A program made the translations under genes and the position numbers. Shown here piece after piece: positions 20,391 through 30,440 of a stretch of DNA of 64,000 nt. Each line of letters begins with the position of its first letter. Within the stretch, counting starts at the first letter, position 1. The DNA is from Hyphomicrobiales bacterium. GTDB lineage: Bacteria; Pseudomonadota; Alphaproteobacteria; Rhizobiales; Rhizobiaceae. The notes below the pieces were generated by a model. The model was not told the origin of the DNA and searched no databases. It saw only the letters and a program-made list of their open reading frames with translations. The stretch is taken from the NCBI GenBank assembly GCA_003577315.1, contig QEVK01000002.1, positions 118,956-182,955 on the forward strand, given 5' to 3'.

Positions 20391-20439
20391 GACCATGATC
20401 CCGAAAGGCGGGGACCGGCTTTCGGACGCGATCATGGTC
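20391..20439. repeat. Rhizobial-type intergenic palindromic repeat
   Basis: A 49-nt imperfect palindrome between ribE and ribH. The outer arms GACCATGATC (20391-20400) and GATCATGGTC (20430-20439) and inner arms CCGAAAG (20401-20407) and CTTTCGG (20419-20425) are complementary. The form CATGATCC-CGAAA...TTTCGG...GATCATG is that of the small dispersed palindromic elements common in Rhizobium, Sinorhizobium and Mesorhizobium intergenic regions. No second copy is evident in this window. Confidence 0.8.
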
Positions 20440-20531
20440 TATCTCTTTGATTTAGCCGCATTTGTGCGACGCGAGGTGGTTCCGTCTCGCCGCAAGATGC
20501 CCTAAGTGACCGCCGTTTTCTGGAGACTTGC

Positions 20532-20987
20532 ATGACTACCACCGATCCCTTGCGGATTCTGATCGTCGAGGCGCGTTTCTACGACGACCTCGCCGATGCG
20601 CTGCTTGCCGGCGCGAAGGCGGCGCTGGACGACGCCGGCGCGCGATACGACGTCGTCACCGTGCCCGGGGCGCTGGAGATTCCGGCGGCGATCTCGTTCG
20701 CGCTCGACGCGGCCGAGGAGGACGGCGTCGACTATGACGGCTTCGTCGCGCTCGGCTGTGTCATCCGCGGCGAGACCTACCATTTCGACATCGTCGCCAA
20801 CGAATCCTGCCGCGCGCTGATGGAGCTGGCGGTCGACGAATCGCTCGCCGTCGGCAACGGCATCCTGACCGTCGAGAACGAGGCCCAGGCCTGGGCGCGC
20901 GCCCGGCGCGAGGAGGGCGACAAGGGCGGGTTCGCCGCCCGCGCCGCGCTGACCATGATTGCGCTGCGCGACCGTCTCGGAGCATGA
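20532..20987 (+). CDS. ribH: 6,7-dimethyl-8-ribityllumazine synthase
   Basis: A 151-residue lumazine synthase, which condenses ribityl-aminouracil with dihydroxybutanone phosphate. Visible motifs are [38 protein letters not shown] and [28 protein letters not shown] (the usual catalytic-His loop). TGGAGACTTGC precedes the ATG. The stop overlaps the nusB start (ATGA), so the two are coupled. Confidence 0.95.
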   Translation: MTTTDPLRILIVEARFYDDLADALLAGAKAALDDAGARYDVVTVPGALEIPAAISFALDAAEEDGVDYDGFVALGCVIRGETYHFDIVANESCRALMELAVDESLAVGNGILTVENEAQAWARARREEGDKGGFAARAALTMIALRDRLGA

Positions 20988-21532
20988 CCTTGGCGATCAG
21001 GCAGGGACCGGGCCAGGGCCCGGGCGACAAGAAGGAGCAGGGCGCCGGCAAGCCGGCCGCCGCCCGCCAGGCCAACAAGCGCGGCGCGGCCCGGCTCGCG
21101 GCCGTGCAGGCGCTCTACCAGATGGACGTGGCCGGCTCCGGCATCCTCGAGATCACCGCCGAATACGAGCAGTTCCGCCTCGGCAAGGAGGTGGACGGCG
21201 CGCAGTACCGCGAGGCCGACGCCCAGTGGTTCCGCGCCATCCTCGCCGGCGTGGTCGAGAACCAGAAGGTCGTCGATCCGGTCATCCGCCAGGCGCTGAC
21301 CGAGGACTGGCCGCTCTCGCGCCTCGATTCGACGCTGCGCGCCATCCTGCGCGCCGGCGTCTACGAGCTGATGCGCCGCCAGGACGTGCCCGTGCCGGTG
21401 ATCGTCTCCGAATATGTCGACATCGCCAAGGCGTTCTACGAGGACGACGAACCGAAGCTCGTCAACGCCGTGCTCGACCGCGTGGCGCGGCGCGTGCGCG
21501 GGGAGGGGCGGGGCAAGGACCCCGCGCCGTGA
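20984..21532 (+). CDS. nusB: Transcription antitermination protein NusB
   Basis: A 182-residue NusB, an RNA-binding partner of NusE (S10) in rRNA antitermination. A Gly/Lys/Ala-rich N-terminal extension (about 30 residues) precedes the all-helical domain starting [20 protein letters not shown]. Conserved features [22 protein letters not shown] and [32 protein letters not shown] follow. It overlaps ribH by 4 nt and the following MFS gene by 4 nt, continuing the operon. Confidence 0.95.
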   Translation: MTLAIRQGPGQGPGDKKEQGAGKPAAARQANKRGAARLAAVQALYQMDVAGSGILEITAEYEQFRLGKEVDGAQYREADAQWFRAILAGVVENQKVVDPVIRQALTEDWPLSRLDSTLRAILRAGVYELMRRQDVPVPVIVSEYVDIAKAFYEDDEPKLVNAVLDRVARRVRGEGRGKDPAP

Positions 21533-22749
21533 GCCGCGCCCCCGCCGCGGCCGGGGCGCGACGCGCCGCCTTCGTCCTTGCCGCCGCGCAGGCCGTCCTC
21601 GGCTCGGCCAATCCCATTTCGGTCTCGATCGGGGCGCTCGCCGGTCACTACCTGCTCGCCGCCGAGAAGTCGCTGGCCACGCTTCCCGTCACCGGCTTCA
21701 CGGTCGGCGTGGCGGTGGGCGCCATCCCCGCCGCCGCCATCGTCAGGCGCGCCGGCCAGCGCGCCGGCTTCATGGCAGGCGCGGCCGTCACCGGCCTCGG
21801 CGGCGCGCTGGCCGCGCTCGGCCTGTTCGAGCATTCGTTCCGGCTGTTCGTCCTCGGCCTGCTGGTCATCGGCCTCGGCGGCGCGTTCGTGCAGCAGTTC
21901 CGCTTCGCCGCCGCCGACAACGCCCCGTCCGCCTTCAAGGCCCGCGCCATCTCGCTGGTGCTGGCCGGCGGCGTCGTCACCGCCATCCTCGGCCCGCAGA
22001 TCGTCATCTTCACGCGCGAGCTCTTGGCGCCGGTCATGTTCGCCGGCTCGTTCGTCGCCGTCGTGGGCCTCGCCGCCGTCGGCGCGGCCATCCTCGCCTT
22101 CCTGCCCTCGCGCCGGGGCGGCGGCGCGGTCGGCGGCCTCGACGGCCTGCCGGCGCGGCCGCTGGCCGAGGTCGTGCGCCAGCCGCGCTTCTTCGTCGGG
22201 CTTTTGTGCGCCGTCGGCACCTACGCGCTGATGAGCTTCGTCATGACCGGCGCGCCGCTGGCCATGGTCGGCTGCGGGTTCTCGCCCGACGAGGCGACGC
22301 TGGGCATCTCCTGGCACGTCATGGCGATGTTCGCGCCGAGCTTCTTCACCGGCCGGCTGATCGCCCGCTTCGGCGCCGCGGCGGTGGTGGCGGCGGGCCT
22401 TGCGCTGCTGGTCGCCTGCGGCCTCGTGGCGCTGTCGGGCATCGCGCTGTGGCAGTTCTGGTCCGCGCTCGTGCTGCTCGGGCTGGGCTGGAACTTCGGC
22501 TTCATCGGCGCCACCGCCATGGTGGCCGACACCTACCGCGCCTCCGAGCAGGGCAAGGTGCTCGGCTTCCACGACTTCATCCTGTTCGGCACGGTGGCCG
22601 CGGCCTCGTTCCTGTCCGGCGTGGTCTACGACGCCTGGGGCTGGGAGGCGCTCAACTGGGTGACGTTCCCGGTGGTGGCGCTGTGCGTGGCCGCGCTTGC
22701 GGCGCTGCGCCTCGTTTCCCGGCGCGAGGCGCTCTCGACGCCCGAATAG
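21529..22749 (+). CDS. Major facilitator superfamily transporter
   Basis: A 406-residue twelve-helix transporter. Repeats of hydrophobic segments are visible from [45 protein letters not shown] through [38 protein letters not shown]; the second carries an MFS-like motif between helices. The central loop is Arg/Gly rich. The start is taken as GTG at 21529, overlapping the nusB stop as GTGA. The substrate is unknown. Confidence 0.87.
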   Translation: MSRAPAAAGARRAAFVLAAAQAVLGSANPISVSIGALAGHYLLAAEKSLATLPVTGFTVGVAVGAIPAAAIVRRAGQRAGFMAGAAVTGLGGALAALGLFEHSFRLFVLGLLVIGLGGAFVQQFRFAAADNAPSAFKARAISLVLAGGVVTAILGPQIVIFTRELLAPVMFAGSFVAVVGLAAVGAAILAFLPSRRGGGAVGGLDGLPARPLAEVVRQPRFFVGLLCAVGTYALMSFVMTGAPLAMVGCGFSPDEATLGISWHVMAMFAPSFFTGRLIARFGAAAVVAAGLALLVACGLVALSGIALWQFWSALVLLGLGWNFGFIGATAMVADTYRASEQGKVLGFHDFILFGTVAAASFLSGVVYDAWGWEALNWVTFPVVALCVAALAALRLVSRREALSTPE

Positions 22750-22802
22750 TGGCGGCCCGGCAGACGTTTGCGGCGATTTCCGGGCAAAAGACCATCAGAA
22801 CC

Positions 22803-22831
22803 TTGACGTTTGTTGGACCGTTTCGCATAAG
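22803..22831 (+). promoter_or_regulatory. Sigma-70-type promoter for hppA
   Basis: TTGACG (22803-22808) and CATAAG (22826-22831) are separated by exactly 17 nt in the gap after the MFS gene. Transcription would start near 22838, giving a leader of about 90 nt to hppA. Confidence 0.65.
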
Positions 22832-22927
22832 CCGCAGCGAAAAGGCAGAGTCCGTGTCGACTCCACCCTCTCAACCCCCGGCCCGCGGAGGGGTTCTTGC
22901 GGGCCCGCAATCGAGGAATCCCGTGAA

Positions 22928-25066
22928 ATGACCATACTTTATGTCGTCATTCTCTGCGGCGTCCTGTCGGTCGTCTATGCCATGTGGGCGACGCAGTCGG
23001 TCCTGGCGGCCGATCAGGGCAACGCGCGCATGCAGGAAATCGCCGGCGCGATCCGCGAGGGTGCCCAGGCTTATCTCGCCCGTCAGTACACCACCATCGC
23101 CATCGTCGGCGCGGTGGTCTTCGTGCTTGCCTGGTGGCTGCTTTCCGCCACCGCCGCGATCGGCTTCCTGATCGGCGCGGTGCTGTCGGGCGCGGCGGGC
23201 TTCATCGGCATGCACGTGTCGGTGCGCGCCAACGTGCGCACGGCGCAGGCCGCCTCCAACAGCCTCGCCGCCGGCCTCGACATCGCCTTCAAGTCGGGCG
23301 CCATCACCGGCCTTCTGGTCGCCGGCCTCGCGCTGCTCGGCGTCGCGGTCTATTACTGGATCCTCGTCGGTCCGCTCGGCTACGCGCCGGCCGACCGCAC
23401 CGTCATCGACGCGCTGGTGGCGCTGGGCTTCGGCGCCTCGCTGATCTCGATCTTCGCGCGTCTGGGCGGCGGCATCTTCACCAAGGGCGCCGACGTCGGC
23501 GGCGACCTCGTCGGCAAGGTGGAAGCCGGCATCCCCGAGGACGATCCGCGCAACCCGGCCACCATCGCCGACAACGTCGGCGACAATGTCGGCGACTGCG
23601 CCGGCATGGCCGCCGACCTGTTCGAGACCTACGCGGTGACCGTCGTCGCCACCATGGTGCTCGGCGCCATCTTCTTCGCCGGCACGGACGTGCTGACCTC
23701 CGTCATGATCTACCCGCTCGCCATCTGCGCGGCCTGCATCGTGACCTCGATCGTCGGCACCTTCTTCGTCAAGCTCGGCGCCAACGGCTCGATCATGGGC
23801 GCGCTCTACAAGGGCCTGATCGTCACCGGCGTGCTGACCGTGGGCGGCGTCGCCATCGCCAACCAGCTCACCGTCGGCTGGGGCGAGATCGGCGTGGTCG
23901 CCGGCCAGTCCATCACCGGCTCGGCGCTGTTCGCGTGCGGCCTGATCGGCCTCGTCGTCACCGGCCTGATCGTGGTCATCACCGAGTACTACACCGGCAC
24001 CAACAAGCGCCCGGTCAACTCCATCGCCCAGGCGTCGGTCACCGGCCACGGCACCAACGTCATCCAGGGCCTGGCCGTCTCGCTCGAATCGACCGCCCTT
24101 CCGGCGATCGTCATCGTCGGCGGCATCCTGGCCACGTTCCAGCTCGCCGGCCTGTTCGGCACCGCCATCGCGGTCACCACCATGCTCGGCCTCGCCGGCA
24201 TGATCGTGGCGCTCGACGCCTTCGGCCCGGTCACCGACAATGCCGGCGGCATCGCCGAGATGTCGGGCCTGCCCTCCGAGGTGCGCCAGTCGACCGACGC
24301 GCTCGACGCCGTCGGCAACACCACCAAGGCCGTCACCAAGGGCTACGCCATCGGCTCGGCCGGCCTCGGCGCGCTGGTGCTGTTCGCGGCCTATTCCTAC
24401 GACCTCGAATATTTCGCGGCCAACAGCGCCCAGTTCCCGTACTTCGCGGATGTCGGCGAGATCTCCTTCTCGCTCGCCAACCCCTATGTCGTCGCGGGCC
24501 TGATCTTCGGCGGCCTGATCCCGTACCTGTTCGGCGGCATCGCCATGACGGCGGTGGGTCGCGCGGCGGGTTCGATCGTCGAGGAAGTGCGCAAGCAGTT
24601 CCGCGAGAACCCGGGCATCATGGCCGGCACCTCGAAGCCGAACTACGCCCGCGCCGTCGACCTTTTGACCAAGGCCGCGATCCGCGAGATGATCGTGCCG
24701 TCGCTGCTGCCGGTTCTGGCGCCGCTGGTCGTCTATTTCGGCGTGCTGCTGATCTCCGGCTCCAAGGCCTCGGCCTTCGCCGCGCTCGGCGCCTCGCTGC
24801 TCGGCGTCATCGTCAACGGCCTGTTCGTCGCCATCTCGATGACCTCGGGCGGCGGCGCGTGGGACAACGCCAAGAAGAGCTTCGAGGATGGCTTCACCGA
24901 CAAGGACGGCGTCAAGCACCTCAAGGGCTCGGAAGCCCACAAGGCTTCCGTCACCGGCGACACGGTCGGCGATCCCTACAAGGACACGGCCGGCCCGGCG
25001 GTGAACCCGGCGATCAAGATCACCAACATCGTCGCCCTGCTGCTGCTCGCCGTCCTGGCCCACTGA
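22928..25066 (+). CDS. hppA: Membrane-bound proton-pumping inorganic pyrophosphatase, potassium-independent type
   Basis: A 712-residue integral membrane pyrophosphatase with about 16 helices that couples pyrophosphate hydrolysis to proton export. Substrate-binding acidic motifs are [44 protein letters not shown] (about 23467-23580) and [16 protein letters not shown]. The determinant segment reads [10 protein letters not shown]: a lysine at about residue 467 and Thr two positions later mark the K+-independent, proton-pumping subfamily (alanine would indicate K+-dependent). GAGGAA precedes the ATG. A promoter and two downstream hairpins frame it as a single-gene unit. Confidence 0.95.
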   Translation: MTILYVVILCGVLSVVYAMWATQSVLAADQGNARMQEIAGAIREGAQAYLARQYTTIAIVGAVVFVLAWWLLSATAAIGFLIGAVLSGAAGFIGMHVSVRANVRTAQAASNSLAAGLDIAFKSGAITGLLVAGLALLGVAVYYWILVGPLGYAPADRTVIDALVALGFGASLISIFARLGGGIFTKGADVGGDLVGKVEAGIPEDDPRNPATIADNVGDNVGDCAGMAADLFETYAVTVVATMVLGAIFFAGTDVLTSVMIYPLAICAACIVTSIVGTFFVKLGANGSIMGALYKGLIVTGVLTVGGVAIANQLTVGWGEIGVVAGQSITGSALFACGLIGLVVTGLIVVITEYYTGTNKRPVNSIAQASVTGHGTNVIQGLAVSLESTALPAIVIVGGILATFQLAGLFGTAIAVTTMLGLAGMIVALDAFGPVTDNAGGIAEMSGLPSEVRQSTDALDAVGNTTKAVTKGYAIGSAGLGALVLFAAYSYDLEYFAANSAQFPYFADVGEISFSLANPYVVAGLIFGGLIPYLFGGIAMTAVGRAAGSIVEEVRKQFRENPGIMAGTSKPNYARAVDLLTKAAIREMIVPSLLPVLAPLVVYFGVLLISGSKASAFAALGASLLGVIVNGLFVAISMTSGGGAWDNAKKSFEDGFTDKDGVKHLKGSEAHKASVTGDTVGDPYKDTAGPAVNPAIKITNIVALLLLAVLAH

Positions 25067-25080
25067 CGGGACGGGCTGCC

Positions 25081-25105
25081 GGGAAAGGCGCGCCGCGCCT
25101 TTCCC
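25081..25105 (+). terminator. Hairpin directly after hppA
   Basis: An 11-bp perfect stem GGGAAAGGCGC/GCGCCTTTCCC with a 3-nt loop, 15 nt after the hppA stop. No T-run follows, so it may act as an RNA 3' end stabiliser ahead of the stronger terminator at 25135. Confidence 0.5.
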
Positions 25106-25134
25106 GCGGGCATCGCAAGGCACCACCGAAAAAA

Positions 25135-25165
25135 GAAAGGCCGCGGGGCGATCCCGCGGCCTTTC
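25135..25165. terminator. Intrinsic terminator between convergent hppA and bamE
   Basis: A 13-bp perfect stem (25135-25147 with 25153-25165). A-rich sequence lies on the left and TTTC on the right, so it can serve hppA on the plus strand and bamE on the minus strand. Confidence 0.8.
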
Positions 25166-25230
25166 TCGTCTGCCGGTGTCGAGGAAGGGCGAGGGCTGCT
25201 GCCGCCGCCGGCCCCGGAACGGGCCGGTCC

Positions 25231-25749
25231 TCAGAACGGGTTGGGGTTTGCCGTCGGCGCGCCGCCGCTGAGCATGCCGGTGATGAGGCCGCCGAGGAAG
25301 GAGGTCTCCTTGCCGCCGGTCGGCGTGGTGCGCGAGATGAAGTCGAACACCTTGCCGTCCTGCATGCCGTAGTGGGCGATGTTGGACACGCGCCCGTCGG
25401 CGCCGAAATAGACGGCGAGCACGCGCTGATCGGTGACGCGCGGGTTCATGAAGGCGACCGGGCGCTTGCGCGTCTGCGAGATGTAGTAGAAGGCCTCGCT
25501 GTCGAAGGTGGCCGTGGTCGAGGGCGTGCCGAGCGAAAGCAGCACCTGCTCGCGGCTGGAGCCGACCGGCACGAGGTCGAGCGTCGCCTGGTCGATCACG
25601 AAGCCATGGGACAGCGTCTCGCTCGGCGTCAGGTTCTCGGCCGCGTTGCAGCCTGCGAGCAGCAGCGCCATCCCGGCGGCCGCGAGCGTGATACGGGCCG
25701 GACGGGCAATGCCTGTCCCGAATTTCTGCGAATGCACCGGCAACTCCAT
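25231..25749 (-). CDS. bamE: Outer membrane protein assembly factor BamE (SmpA/OmlA lipoprotein)
   Basis: A 172-residue lipoprotein with signal peptide ITLAAAGMALLLAGC (lipobox LLAGC). The BamE fold follows: HGFVIDQATLDLVPVGSSREQVLLSLGTPSTTATFDSEAFYYIS, then RVLAVYFGADGRVSNIAHYGMQDGKVFDF. It is a subunit of the BAM complex that inserts beta-barrel proteins in the outer membrane. The start at 25749 places the signal sequence near the N-terminus; upstream in-frame residues lack a signal. It is divergent from the CBP3-type chaperone, a conserved rhizobial pair. Confidence 0.9.
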   Translation of the reverse strand: MELPVHSQKFGTGIARPARITLAAAGMALLLAGCNAAENLTPSETLSHGFVIDQATLDLVPVGSSREQVLLSLGTPSTTATFDSEAFYYISQTRKRPVAFMNPRVTDQRVLAVYFGADGRVSNIAHYGMQDGKVFDFISRTTPTGGKETSFLGGLITGMLSGGAPTANPNPF

Positions 25750-25861
25750 CGTCTCCCCGTCGCGCCGGCGGCTTGCGCCGGGCGGCAAAAGCGGTAAACC
25801 AGCTTGCGCGGCGATGCAACCGCGCCGCGGATCGAAACCCGCCGTTGGGAAGGCGTTCGCC

Positions 25862-26416
25862 ATGTTCAAGTCCATCCTGAGCTTCGGCCGGCAATCCAAT
25901 CGGCAGGTGACCGATGCGCTCTACGAGGCAATCGTGGCAGCGGCGCGGCAGCCGCATTTCTATTCGGCGTGGGATGTGCCCGACACGCCGCTCGGCCGCT
26001 ACGAGATGCTGTCGCTGCACATGTTCCTGTTCCTGGAGCGGGCGCGCGGGCGGCAAGGCCCCCTTGCCGAGCTGGCGCAGGAGCTCACAGACGAGTTCTT
26101 CAAGGACATGGATCATTCGCTGCGCGAGCTCGGCATCGGCGATCTCGGCGTGCCCAAGCGGATGAAGAAGCTGGCGAAGATGTTCTACGGCCGCGCCGAG
26201 GCCTATCGCGCCGCGCTCACCGCCGGCGATCCGGCCGCGCTCTCGGCCGCCCTTTCGCGCAACGTGCAGCCCCGGCAGCAGGGCTGGCCGCATGCGGCCG
26301 CCCTTGCCGCCTATGCGGCGCAGGCGTCGGCCGCGCTGGCCGCGCAGGCCGACGAGGCGCTCCTTGCCGGCCGCATCGCCTTTCCGGCGGCCGAAGACAC
26401 GCAGGTGACGCCATGA
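25862..26416 (+). CDS. Ubiquinol-cytochrome c chaperone family protein (CBP3-like)
   Basis: A 184-residue helical protein of the family related to the mitochondrial cytochrome bc1 assembly factor CBP3. Core motifs seen are YEAIVAAARQPHFYSAWDVPDTPLGRYEMLSLHMFLFLERA and ELTDEFFKDMDHSLRELGIGDLGVPKRMKKLAKMFYGR. It probably aids cytochrome b or bc1 biogenesis. The stop overlaps the start of the DUF177 gene by four bases. No membrane segment or cysteine pair. Confidence 0.9.
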   Translation: MFKSILSFGRQSNRQVTDALYEAIVAAARQPHFYSAWDVPDTPLGRYEMLSLHMFLFLERARGRQGPLAELAQELTDEFFKDMDHSLRELGIGDLGVPKRMKKLAKMFYGRAEAYRAALTAGDPAALSAALSRNVQPRQQGWPHAAALAAYAAQASAALAAQADEALLAGRIAFPAAEDTQVTP

Positions 26417-26964
26417 CCCGCCACGAGCCCGGCGCAAGCCCGGTTTCCTTTCCCGTCCACGTCGCCCGCCTGCCGGGGAAGGGCATGGAGGTGGCCATCG
26501 AGGCCGATGCCGGGCAGCGCGCCGCGCTGGCGGCGGCGCACGGGCTGCGCGCCGTCGAGCGATTCGTCGCCACGCTTTCGGTCGCTCCCTGGAAGAAGGG
26601 CGGCGTGCGGGTGAGCGGCCGGGTCGAGGCGGCGGTGGTGCAGGACTGCGTCGTCACGCTGGAGCCGGTGGCCGGCACGGTCGACGAGGCGGTCTCGGCC
26701 GTCTTCCTGCCCGAGGGCTCGAAGCTCGCCGTCCCGGCCCGTTCGGCCGAGGGCGAGATCCTGCTCGACGCCGAGGGCGACGACGCGCCCGAGCTTTTCT
26801 GCGGCGACACGGTCGATGTCGGCCAGCTCGCCGAGGAATTCTTCGCGCTCGGGATCGATCCCTATCCGCGCAGGCCCGGCGCCTCGGTGGACGGCGACGG
26901 CGGGGCGGACGAAAAGCGCGGGCCGCTCCACGACAAGCTCGCGGCGCTGCGGAAGAAACTCTGA
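26413..26964 (+). CDS. DUF177/YceD-family protein
   Basis: A 183-residue YceD-family protein, the family usually encoded near rpmF/plsX/fabH and tied to 23S rRNA or ribosome biogenesis in other bacteria and plastids. The conserved core is VEAAVVQDCVVTLEPVAGTVDEAVSAVFLPE and the DTVDVGQLAEEFFALGIDPYPRRPGA C-terminal motif. The C-terminal helix is basic (DKLAALRKKL). rpmF does not follow it here, as is normal in alphaproteobacteria. It overlaps the upstream gene by 4 nt. Confidence 0.9.
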   Translation: MTRHEPGASPVSFPVHVARLPGKGMEVAIEADAGQRAALAAAHGLRAVERFVATLSVAPWKKGGVRVSGRVEAAVVQDCVVTLEPVAGTVDEAVSAVFLPEGSKLAVPARSAEGEILLDAEGDDAPELFCGDTVDVGQLAEEFFALGIDPYPRRPGASVDGDGGADEKRGPLHDKLAALRKKL

Positions 26965-27087
26965 AATAGCTGGTCCAGCCGCCTGAATCCGGTTGTGCGG
27001 CCGCGCAAAACCGCTATTTTCGCCCCGTTCCGTCCCTTTCCCCGGCCGGTTTGCCCTGATCCGGGAGCCAGAAGAAATGACCGCCTC

Positions 27088-28158
27088 TTGATACGCATCG
27101 CCATCGACGCAATGGGTGGAGACCACGGGCCCGAGGTTGTGGTCGCCGGTCTCGACAGGGTCGCCGAGCGCCGCCCGGACGTGCGCTTCCTCCTCTTCGG
27201 GCGCGACGAGCGCGTGCGCCCGGTGCTGGACAGGCATGCGCGCGTGGCGGCCGCCTCGCAGTTCGTGCATTGCGACGTCGCGGTGAGGATGGACGACAAG
27301 CCGAGCCAGGCGCTGCGCCAGGGGCGCTGGAAGTCCTCGATGTGGAAGGCGATCGAGGCGGTCAAGACCGGCGACGCCGACGTGTGCGTCTCGGCCGGCA
27401 ACACCGGCGCGCTGATGGCGATGTCGAAGTTCTGCCTGCGCACGACGGCGGCGATAGAGCGCCCGGCCATCGCCGCCATCTGGCCGACGGTGCGCGGCGA
27501 GAGCATCGTGCTCGACGTCGGCGCCACCGTGGGCGCCGACGCCCACCAGCTGATCGACTTCGCCATCCTCGGCTCGGCGATGGCGCGCGCGATCTTCGGC
27601 ATCGAGCGGCCATCGGTCGGTCTGCTCAATATCGGCGTCGAGGAGGTCAAGGGCCAGGAGGAGGTCAAGGAGGCCGGCCGGCTCTTGCGCGAGGCGGAGC
27701 TGAAGTCGATGGACTATCGCGGCTTCGTCGAGGGCGACGACATCGGTCGCGGCGCGGTCGACGTGGTCGTCACCGAGGGCTTCGCCGGCAACATCGCGCT
27801 GAAGACCGCCGAGGGCACGGCCAGGCAGATCGCCGAATATCTGCGCGCCGCCATGAGCCGCACGGTCATGACCAGGCTCGGCTACCTTCTGGCGCGCGAC
27901 GCCTTCAACACGCTGCGCGAGAAGATGGACGTGCGCCGCGCCAATGGCGGCGTCTTCCTCGGGCTGAACGGCATCGTGGTCAAGAGTCACGGCAGCGCCG
28001 ACGCCGAAGGCTTCGCGGCGGCGGTCGAACTGGGTTACGATATGGCGCGGAGCCGGCTGATGGACGGCATCCGCCGCGAGCTGGAATCGTTCCACGGCGG
28101 GCGCCCCGCAAAGCGCGTGGCCTCCGTCGACGAGAGTTCCGAGGAAGAGCAGGGCTAG
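27088..28158 (+). CDS. plsX: Phosphate acyltransferase PlsX
   Basis: A 356-residue acyl-ACP:phosphate acyltransferase that makes acyl-phosphate for phospholipid synthesis. Signatures are [36 protein letters not shown] and [22 protein letters not shown]. The start is taken as TTG at 27088, because the family N-terminus ([12 protein letters not shown]) begins exactly there; no in-frame ATG occurs before the GGD motif. The C-terminal tail after ELESF is acidic and variable. It lies 4 nt before fabH. Confidence 0.93.
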   Translation: MIRIAIDAMGGDHGPEVVVAGLDRVAERRPDVRFLLFGRDERVRPVLDRHARVAAASQFVHCDVAVRMDDKPSQALRQGRWKSSMWKAIEAVKTGDADVCVSAGNTGALMAMSKFCLRTTAAIERPAIAAIWPTVRGESIVLDVGATVGADAHQLIDFAILGSAMARAIFGIERPSVGLLNIGVEEVKGQEEVKEAGRLLREAELKSMDYRGFVEGDDIGRGAVDVVVTEGFAGNIALKTAEGTARQIAEYLRAAMSRTVMTRLGYLLARDAFNTLREKMDVRRANGGVFLGLNGIVVKSHGSADAEGFAAAVELGYDMARSRLMDGIRRELESFHGGRPAKRVASVDESSEEEQG

Positions 28159-28162
28159 GCGC

Positions 28163-29134
28163 ATGATCAGGTCAATCGTGCGCGGCGTGGGCACCGCCCT
28201 GCCGCGCCGCATCATGAAGAATGCGGAGTTCGAGACGCTCGTCGACACCTCCGACGAGTGGATCGTCCAGCGCACCGGCATCCGCCAGCGCCACATCGCC
28301 GCCGCGGACGAGACCACGGCCTCGCTCGGCGAGGCGGCCGCGCGCGCCGCACTCGCCGACGCCGGGCTCACCCCCGCCGACATCGACCTGATCGTGCTCG
28401 CCACCTCGACGCCCAACAACACCTTCCCGGCCACTGCCGTCGAGATCCAGGAGCGGCTGGGCATGCGCCACGGCTTCGCCTTCGACATGCAGGCCGTGTG
28501 CTCGGGCTTCGTCTACGCGGTGACGGCGGCCGACGCCCACCTGCGCGCGGGGCTGGCGCGGCGCGTGCTGGTGATCGGCTCCGAGACCTTCTCGCGCCTG
28601 CTCGACTGGAGCGACCGCACCACCTGCGTCCTGTTCGGCGACGGCGCCGGCGCGATCGTGCTGGAGGCGGCGGAGAGCGAGGGGCTCGCCTCCGACCGCG
28701 GCATCATCGCCGCCAGCCTGCGTTCCGATGGCAGCCACCGCGACAAGCTCTATGTCGACGGCGGCCCGTCGACGACGCAGACGGTCGGCCACCTGCGCAT
28801 GGAGGGGCGCGAGGTCTTCAAGCACGCCGTCGGCATGATCACCGACGTGGTCGAGGACGTTCTCGCCAAGGGCGGCGTCACCGCGCAGGACCTCGACTGG
28901 TTCGTGCCGCACCAGGCCAACAAGCGCATCATCGACGCCTCGGCGAGGAAGCTCGGCATCGCCGGGGAGAAGGTGGTCGTCACCGTGCATCTGCACGGCA
29001 ACACCTCGGCCGCCTCGGTGCCGCTGGCGCTGGGCACGGCCGTGGCCGACGGGCGCATCGGCAAGGGCGACCTCGTCCTGCTCGAGGCCATGGGCGGCGG
29101 CTTCACGTGGGGCGCGGTGCTGCTGCGCTGGTAA
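28163..29134 (+). CDS. fabH: 3-oxoacyl-[ACP] synthase III
   Basis: A 323-residue FabH, which starts fatty-acid synthesis by condensing acetyl-CoA with malonyl-ACP. The Cys-His-Asn triad is visible in [29 protein letters not shown] and [16 protein letters not shown]-terminal [15 protein letters not shown] region and C-terminal [17 protein letters not shown] are complete. It forms an operon with plsX. Confidence 0.96.
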   Translation: MIRSIVRGVGTALPRRIMKNAEFETLVDTSDEWIVQRTGIRQRHIAAADETTASLGEAAARAALADAGLTPADIDLIVLATSTPNNTFPATAVEIQERLGMRHGFAFDMQAVCSGFVYAVTAADAHLRAGLARRVLVIGSETFSRLLDWSDRTTCVLFGDGAGAIVLEAAESEGLASDRGIIAASLRSDGSHRDKLYVDGGPSTTQTVGHLRMEGREVFKHAVGMITDVVEDVLAKGGVTAQDLDWFVPHQANKRIIDASARKLGIAGEKVVVTVHLHGNTSAASVPLALGTAVADGRIGKGDLVLLEAMGGGFTWGAVLLRW

Positions 29135-29183
29135 GGGCTGGTCAACCACGCGGCAAAGTCGGCCGCGATTGTGGCGCAGGTTC

Positions 29184-29212
29184 TTGACCTTGGCCGGCCA
29201 ATTTCTTAACGT
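29184..29212 (+). promoter_or_regulatory. Possible sigma-70 promoter for ihfA
   Basis: TTGACC (29184-29189) and TAACGT (29207-29212) have 17-nt spacing in the gap between fabH and ihfA. The -10 match is imperfect, so this is a candidate only. Confidence 0.45.
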
Positions 29213-29262
29213 CGCGAAATATTGCGGATTTTTCAGATAGTTCTAGATGGTTGGACCGCTCG

Positions 29263-29586
29263 ATGGGGGGAAAGACACTTACGCGCGCTGACCTGGCCGA
29301 GGCCGTCTATCGCAAGGTCGGGCTTTCGCGCACGGAGTCTGCCCAGCTTGTCGAGATGGTCCTCGACGAAATCTGCGAGGCCATCGTCCGCGGCGAGACC
29401 GTCAAGCTGTCCTCCTTCGCAACCTTTCAGGTCCGCGACAAGAACGAGCGCATCGGCCGCAACCCCAAGACCGGCGAGGAAGTGCCGATCCTGCCGCGCC
29501 GGGTCATGACCTTCAAGGCGTCGAACGTTCTCAAGCAGCGCATCCTGCGCGCCCATCAGGCCGCGAAGGCCAAGGCGCGCAAGTAG
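29263..29586 (+). CDS. ihfA: Integration host factor alpha subunit
   Basis: A 107-residue DNA-bending protein of the HU/IHF family. The alpha-type core is [33 protein letters not shown], then [41 protein letters not shown]; the [11 protein letters not shown] arm carries the intercalating proline. A 10-residue Lys/Ala-rich tail ends the protein. The ATG at 29263 is used; a TTG four codons upstream is possible. Confidence 0.94.
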   Translation: MGGKTLTRADLAEAVYRKVGLSRTESAQLVEMVLDEICEAIVRGETVKLSSFATFQVRDKNERIGRNPKTGEEVPILPRRVMTFKASNVLKQRILRAHQAAKAKARK

Positions 29587-29725
29587 CGCCGCCCGCGTCG
29601 GCCACCGCCCCCGCTCCGTTCCGCCGCGTCAGGAAAACGGCGCGCGCCGCGCCGCCGGGCTTGAAAGCGCCTTCTTGTGCGGCTTCAATTTCCCCCGATT
29701 CGCAATGCAGGAACGCACGCAGCCC

Positions 29726-30283
29726 ATGGACAAGAGCCCGGACGCCTTCCGCACCATCAGCGAGGTCGCCGAACAGCTCGACCTGCCCCAGCACGTGCTG
29801 CGCTTCTGGGAGACGCGCTTTTCCCAGATCAAGCCGCTGAAGCGCGGCGGCGGCCGGCGCTACTATCGTCCGCAGGACGTCGAGCTGATCAAGGGCATCC
29901 GCCACATGCTCTACGACCAGGGCTACACCATCAAGGGCGTGCAGAAGCTCCTGCGCGACAACGGCGTGCAGTTCCTGGTCGCCATCGGCAGCGGCGACAT
30001 GGCCGCCGTCGAGGCCATCGCCCAGCGCCGGCAGGCGGAAGCCGAGGCCGAGGAGGCGGCCGCCCAGCGCGCGCCCGCCGCCGCCGCGCGCGACGACGAC
30101 GGGATGCTGGTCGGCCAGCCGAAGGTGCGGCCCGGCCGCCGCTTCTTCGGGCTCGGCAAGGCCGAGGAGGACGGGCCGGTGCAGCCGGGCGAGGGGCGGC
30201 TTTCGCGCGACAACCGGGCGCTGCTGCAGGAAGCCCTGTTCGACCTTCTGGAATGCAAGCGCCTGCTCGACCAGGTGCGCTGA
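29726..30283 (+). CDS. MerR-family transcriptional regulator
   Basis: A 185-residue regulator with an N-terminal MerR winged HTH ([70 protein letters not shown], about residues 8-75). An Ala/Glu-rich linker and a C-terminal helix ([20 protein letters not shown]) follow. No effector-binding cysteines are seen, so it is not a metal sensor; rhizobial orthologues lie directly after ihfA and have no known signal. The start MDKSPDAF matches the usual N-terminus; an ATG at 29705 is the alternative. Confidence 0.87.
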   Translation: MDKSPDAFRTISEVAEQLDLPQHVLRFWETRFSQIKPLKRGGGRRYYRPQDVELIKGIRHMLYDQGYTIKGVQKLLRDNGVQFLVAIGSGDMAAVEAIAQRRQAEAEAEEAAAQRAPAAAARDDDGMLVGQPKVRPGRRFFGLGKAEEDGPVQPGEGRLSRDNRALLQEALFDLLECKRLLDQVR

Positions 30284-30440
30284 CGCCCGCCGGAAAATTC
30301 CCGCCTTCGTCGTCCCCGACGCGCCCGGCCGCCTTCGTCCGGGCCCGTTCCGGTTGCCTCGGCGCGCGCATTGGGCGAGGATCGGGGCGGCGGGCGCCGC
30401 GCGCGGCGGCCGGCCGCGACAGGGAATGGAGGAGGACATC

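Noticed and set aside
20440..20531. Possible FMN riboswitch before ribH
   Set aside because: The conserved RFN core is not recognisable; only the palindromic repeat and a plain leader are present.
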